The position numbers and the translations under genes are program-made. From WFQV01 sp964611145 (lineage in GTDB: Bacteria > Bacteroidota > Ignavibacteria > Ignavibacteriales > Melioribacteraceae), in the NCBI GenBank assembly GCA_964611145.1, contig CAZSYM010000010.1:6988-70987 (forward strand): 64,000 nt of DNA, written 5' to 3'. The notes under the pieces were generated by a model. It had not been told where the DNA came from. It saw nothing but the letters and a program-made list of their open reading frames with translations, and ran no database searches. Positions 61,622 to 64,000 of this stretch are shown piece after piece. The first letter of the stretch is position 1, and each line of letters opens with the position of its first letter.

Positions 61622-63214
61622 CTATTTGAGCAATATCATTTTCTTTGTAAAGGTTCTGCCGTTTGCGTTGAGGGAATAGAAATAAATTCCCGCTGGCAAG
61701 TTCCTGGCTTCGAATAAAATTTCGTGATGACCGGCGTTCATGGTTTTGCTTGCCATAGTCCAAACTTTTTGTCCCAAAATATTATGGATTGAAATTTTCA
61801 CATTCGAAGTGCGGGCGAGAGTGAAAGGAATAACGGTTTCGTTCTTGTGGGAAGGGGTTTTCGAGCCGAAGGGATTCGGGTAATTTTGTTCAAGAACAAA
61901 TTCGCTCGGTAGGATTTCCTTCCGCTCCTTAACGGGGTTCAATAGTGAATCGCCGTTAATTAAGGCTGTCCAAATGGAAAGCTCATGATCGGTTAATCTC
62001 ATCCAGATGGGGCGCACAATGTTCTTGTAAGCGGCGATGTTGATATAATCTCCGAAGAAAATCGTTGAGATGGGGGTAAAGGGAGATTCGCTTATTTTAA
62101 AATTTTCGAAAGTTTCCCCGCCGTCCGTGGAACGTGCCAGATAAACGTCCGTGGCATTGCCTGTGGTTTCCCGCCTGTCGTAAAATACTACGTAAATATA
62201 GCCATTGGAGGAATCGACCGTCATCCATGGGAAAAATTGATGTCTGCCCGAATTATCATTATTGACCTTAATTGTTTTTCCCCATGTTTTCCCGCCGTCT
62301 GTGGATTTAATGAAAAACACATCCGAGTCTGTTGTGCCGTTGCGCTGGTCGCCCCAGCAAATATAGATATTGCCGCGATAAGGGGAATTGCTGACATCGC
62401 AAGCGGTTATCGGCAAGCCGTTGGCTCTTTCTATACCGGGGATTGCGAAATCCCAGCCACCCGGTTGCTCGGTAACGAAAACATCTTTCCCGAAGCTGTT
62501 CCCGCCGTCGGTGGATTTGTCGAAATGTATCCCTCCGGGTCCAGCCCACGCTACATAAATTTCGCCGTTGGGTCCCACACACGGAACGGCACCCTCGACC
62601 GTTAAATCGGCATCAACACAGTTACCGGAGGTGTCGCTGATTACTATCGGTTCGCTCCAACTTTTCCCCTTATCGGTCGATTTGGAAAAGAGTATGCGAC
62701 TGCTGTCGCTTGCGGAATGACTCCCGTATTTATCGAACTCCGTCCAAGTAATATAAATGTTGCCTCTGAAGGGTGAATTGGTTAAATCCGCCGCTAACCA
62801 TTCCTTGTCCTGGTTCTTGGGAGAATTGAATCCTATACCGTAGCCCGTGTCGAACGTTTTCCCGCTGTCGATGGAACGCTGGACGACAATTCTGTCTATC
62901 CAATATCCCGTTTTTTCCGGCGGATTGGAAAGATGTGCAAAGTAAATATAACCGTTGTTGTCGAATATTACCGAAGGGTCGCCCCAAACACCGTATTTTG
63001 AAGTGAGTGTCTTTTGTTCCCAACTGTTCCCGCCGTCGTATGAGATATAGAAGTAATCTAGATTGGAACCTGCAGCGAGAATGTTCGGGTTTAATGGATT
63101 GATTGCAATGGTAACTTCGTTCGGTTGCCATGCCGAACCGTCATCAACTCTTACGTTTTTGAATTGCGCGTAAGCAATTTGGGAAAGCAGCAAGAGAGTT
63201 AAAAATATTTTCAT
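61622..63214 (-). CDS. T9SS-exported Asp-box/sialidase-like propeller protein
   Basis: A 530-residue protein. Signal peptide (IFLTLLLLSQIAYAQ), six Asp-box motifs (SYDGGNSW, SIDSGKTF, STDKGKSW, STDGGNSF, STDGGKTW, STDGGETF) forming a sialidase-like six-bladed propeller, and a T9SS sorting domain (EFVLEQNYPNPFGSK ... TKKMILLK). The sialidase RIP/arginine triad is not obvious, so enzymatic activity is uncertain. Its start overlaps the pdxJ stop (ATGA), an unusual coupling of a surface protein to a vitamin B6 gene. Confidence 0.85.
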   Translation of the reverse strand: MKIFLTLLLLSQIAYAQFKNVRVDDGSAWQPNEVTIAINPLNPNILAAGSNLDYFYISYDGGNSWEQKTLTSKYGVWGDPSVIFDNNGYIYFAHLSNPPEKTGYWIDRIVVQRSIDSGKTFDTGYGIGFNSPKNQDKEWLAADLTNSPFRGNIYITWTEFDKYGSHSASDSSRILFSKSTDKGKSWSEPIVISDTSGNCVDADLTVEGAVPCVGPNGEIYVAWAGPGGIHFDKSTDGGNSFGKDVFVTEQPGGWDFAIPGIERANGLPITACDVSNSPYRGNIYICWGDQRNGTTDSDVFFIKSTDGGKTWGKTIKVNNDNSGRHQFFPWMTVDSSNGYIYVVFYDRRETTGNATDVYLARSTDGGETFENFKISESPFTPISTIFFGDYINIAAYKNIVRPIWMRLTDHELSIWTALINGDSLLNPVKERKEILPSEFVLEQNYPNPFGSKTPSHKNETVIPFTLARTSNVKISIHNILGQKVWTMASKTMNAGHHEILFEARNLPAGIYFYSLNANGRTFTKKMILLK

Positions 63215-63933
63215 TTGCCGTAGGTGTTGATTAGATAAATCATTTCCTTTATTGCCTGCTCCAGTCCTACGAATAAAGCATGGGAAATTACGGCATGGCC
63301 GATGCTTACCTCGTCGATGTTTTCAACGGCAAGGAATTCTTTGATGTTGTTGTAATTTAGCCCGTGACCGGCATTTACTCCCAGACCCAATTTTTTTGCA
63401 TGTTTTGCCGCAATTCGGATTCGTTCCAATTCCTCGAACATTTCCTCTTCCGTTTCGGCGTTTGCATAGATTCCCGTATGTATTTCGATATAATCGGCGT
63501 TTATTTCCGCTGCAGCGTCTATTTGATTGATATCCGGTTCGATAAATAGGGAGACGGGTATGTTAGCCGAGTGCAGTTCTTTTATTGCATCGCGGTAATG
63601 TTCGATGTTGTCTATTACGTTGATGCCGCCTTCCGTGGTTAGTTCTTCTCGTTTTTCGGGCACGAGGGTGGAAAGTTCGGGCACGACGTCGCATGCAATA
63701 CGGATGATTTCCTCCGTAGCGGCCATTTCCAAATCCAGTTTTGTAGTGATTAATTCGCGCAATAATCTTACGTCCCTTTCGTTGATATGTCGCCTGTCTT
63801 CGCGCAAGTGGACGACTATTCCGTCCACGCCGAATTTTTCCGCCATGAGCGCTGCCGTTACGGGATCCGGCTGATTTTCTCCCCGCGCATTTCTCAACGT
63901 GGCAACGTGGTCAACATTTAGCGAAAATTTCAT
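63211..63933 (-). CDS. pdxJ: Pyridoxine 5'-phosphate synthase
   Basis: A 240-residue PdxJ: SLNVDHVATLRNARGENQPDP at the N-terminus, GIVVHLREDRRHINERDV, GLGVNAGHGLNYNNI and EVSIGHAVISHALFVGL. Start is ATG 63933 with ggagagg upstream. It condenses 1-deoxyxylulose 5-phosphate with 3-amino-2-oxopropyl phosphate, so it uses the product of the dxs gene in this window. The PLP made serves, among others, the two Cys/Met enzymes. Confidence 0.96.
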   Translation of the reverse strand: MKFSLNVDHVATLRNARGENQPDPVTAALMAEKFGVDGIVVHLREDRRHINERDVRLLRELITTKLDLEMAATEEIIRIACDVVPELSTLVPEKREELTTEGGINVIDNIEHYRDAIKELHSANIPVSLFIEPDINQIDAAAEINADYIEIHTGIYANAETEEEMFEELERIRIAAKHAKKLGLGVNAGHGLNYNNIKEFLAVENIDEVSIGHAVISHALFVGLEQAIKEMIYLINTYGK

Positions 63934-63963
63934 TTTCCTCTCCAATAGTTTTTTTTATTAAAC

Positions 63964-63995
63964 GAAAATTAAATGAATAAATAACAATTAACAAT
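63964..63995 (-). promoter_or_regulatory. Candidate pdxJ promoter
   Basis: On the minus strand: ATTG (63995-63992), a 20-base spacer, then TAATTTTC (63971-63964), one mismatch in each element from the Bacteroidetes TTTG-N20-TAnnTTTG pattern; about 30 bases from the pdxJ ATG. Weak support in an AT-rich stretch. Confidence 0.28.
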
Positions 63996-64000
63996 TTTTG

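Noticed and set aside
61622..63214. Functional sialidase call for the Asp-box protein
   Set aside because: Asp-boxes are present, but the catalytic arginine triad and RIP motif could not be identified.
1..64000. CRISPR arrays, tRNA/rRNA genes, insertion sequences, prophage
   Set aside because: No spaced repeats, no cloverleaf-like intergenic sequence, and no transposase or phage proteins were seen; intergenic gaps are all short.

Overview
The window (about 42 % GC by eye, densely coded on both strands, no intergenic gap over about 180 bp) looks like a scaffold from an anaerobic, probably uncultivated member of the Ignavibacteria/Kryptonia/Chlorobi side of Bacteroidota. Evidence: three secreted proteins carry the type IX secretion sorting tail typical of this lineage (QNYPNPFNPTT / LGQEV / TKKMMLLK style); the GlmU is of the alternative bacteroidete type; the two best promoter candidates fit the Bacteroidetes TTTG-N20-TAnnTTTG form. 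Squalene (hpnCDE) and DXP-pathway (dxs) genes are present. A 100-N scaffold gap flanked by an exact 55-bp duplication indicates a short-read assembly.

Layout. 1-4.3 kb: two T9SS cargo genes, the first truncated by the window edge. 4.3-9.1 kb: a four-gene membrane/redox cluster (polyferredoxin with ferredoxin-fold repeats, ABC ATPase, ABC permease, DUF4857-like protein). 9.2-15.2 kb: exported barrel-like protein, tandem GNAT, orphan DNA methyltransferase, xseA-xseB-dxs. 15.2-15.8 kb: rplU-rpmA. 16-19 kb: hpnC-hpnD-hpnE. 19-22.3 kb: lipoprotein, GlmU-like, nagB. 22.4-34.25 kb: a 14-gene operon for a respiratory complex I relative. 34.3-46.5 kb (minus strand): C69 peptidase, topA, DUF493, GH13, pgi, tal, amidase, TonB-like. 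46.6-64 kb: L,D-transpeptidase-like, two Cys/Met PLP enzymes, fmt-def, membrane protein and M1 peptidase, pfkB-mtnA, recO, htrA, MFS transporter, TIGR02757 protein, T9SS Asp-box protein, pdxJ.

The centrepiece is the 22.4-34.25 kb operon. Its order (MnhE, MnhF, MnhG, DUF4040, MbhE/MnhB, MnhC, two MnhD-type pumps, NuoH, NuoB, NuoC, NuoD, ferredoxin subunit) matches the archaeal Mbx/MBS (sulfane sulfur reductase) complex rather than a hydrogenase or complex I. The NuoB-like subunit has only three cysteines in total, as expected for a site-differentiated cluster. The NuoD-like subunit keeps three of the four hydrogenase cysteine positions. The terminal ferredoxin subunit is fused to a whole GltD/NfnB-type NAD(P)H-binding flavoprotein, so the complex probably couples ion pumping to NAD(P)H chemistry (ferredoxin:NAD(P)+ oxidoreductase or NAD(P)H-dependent sulfur/disulfide reduction). 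A dihydroorotate-dehydrogenase-like flavoprotein ends the operon and contains the assembly gap; merging the 55-bp duplicate restores an intact 327-residue protein.

The remaining genes form a plausible fermentative/respiratory polysaccharide-using lifestyle: periplasmic GH13, sugar MFS transporter, split Tal/Pgi, amino-sugar metabolism, peptidoglycan enzymes and T9SS-exported proteins.
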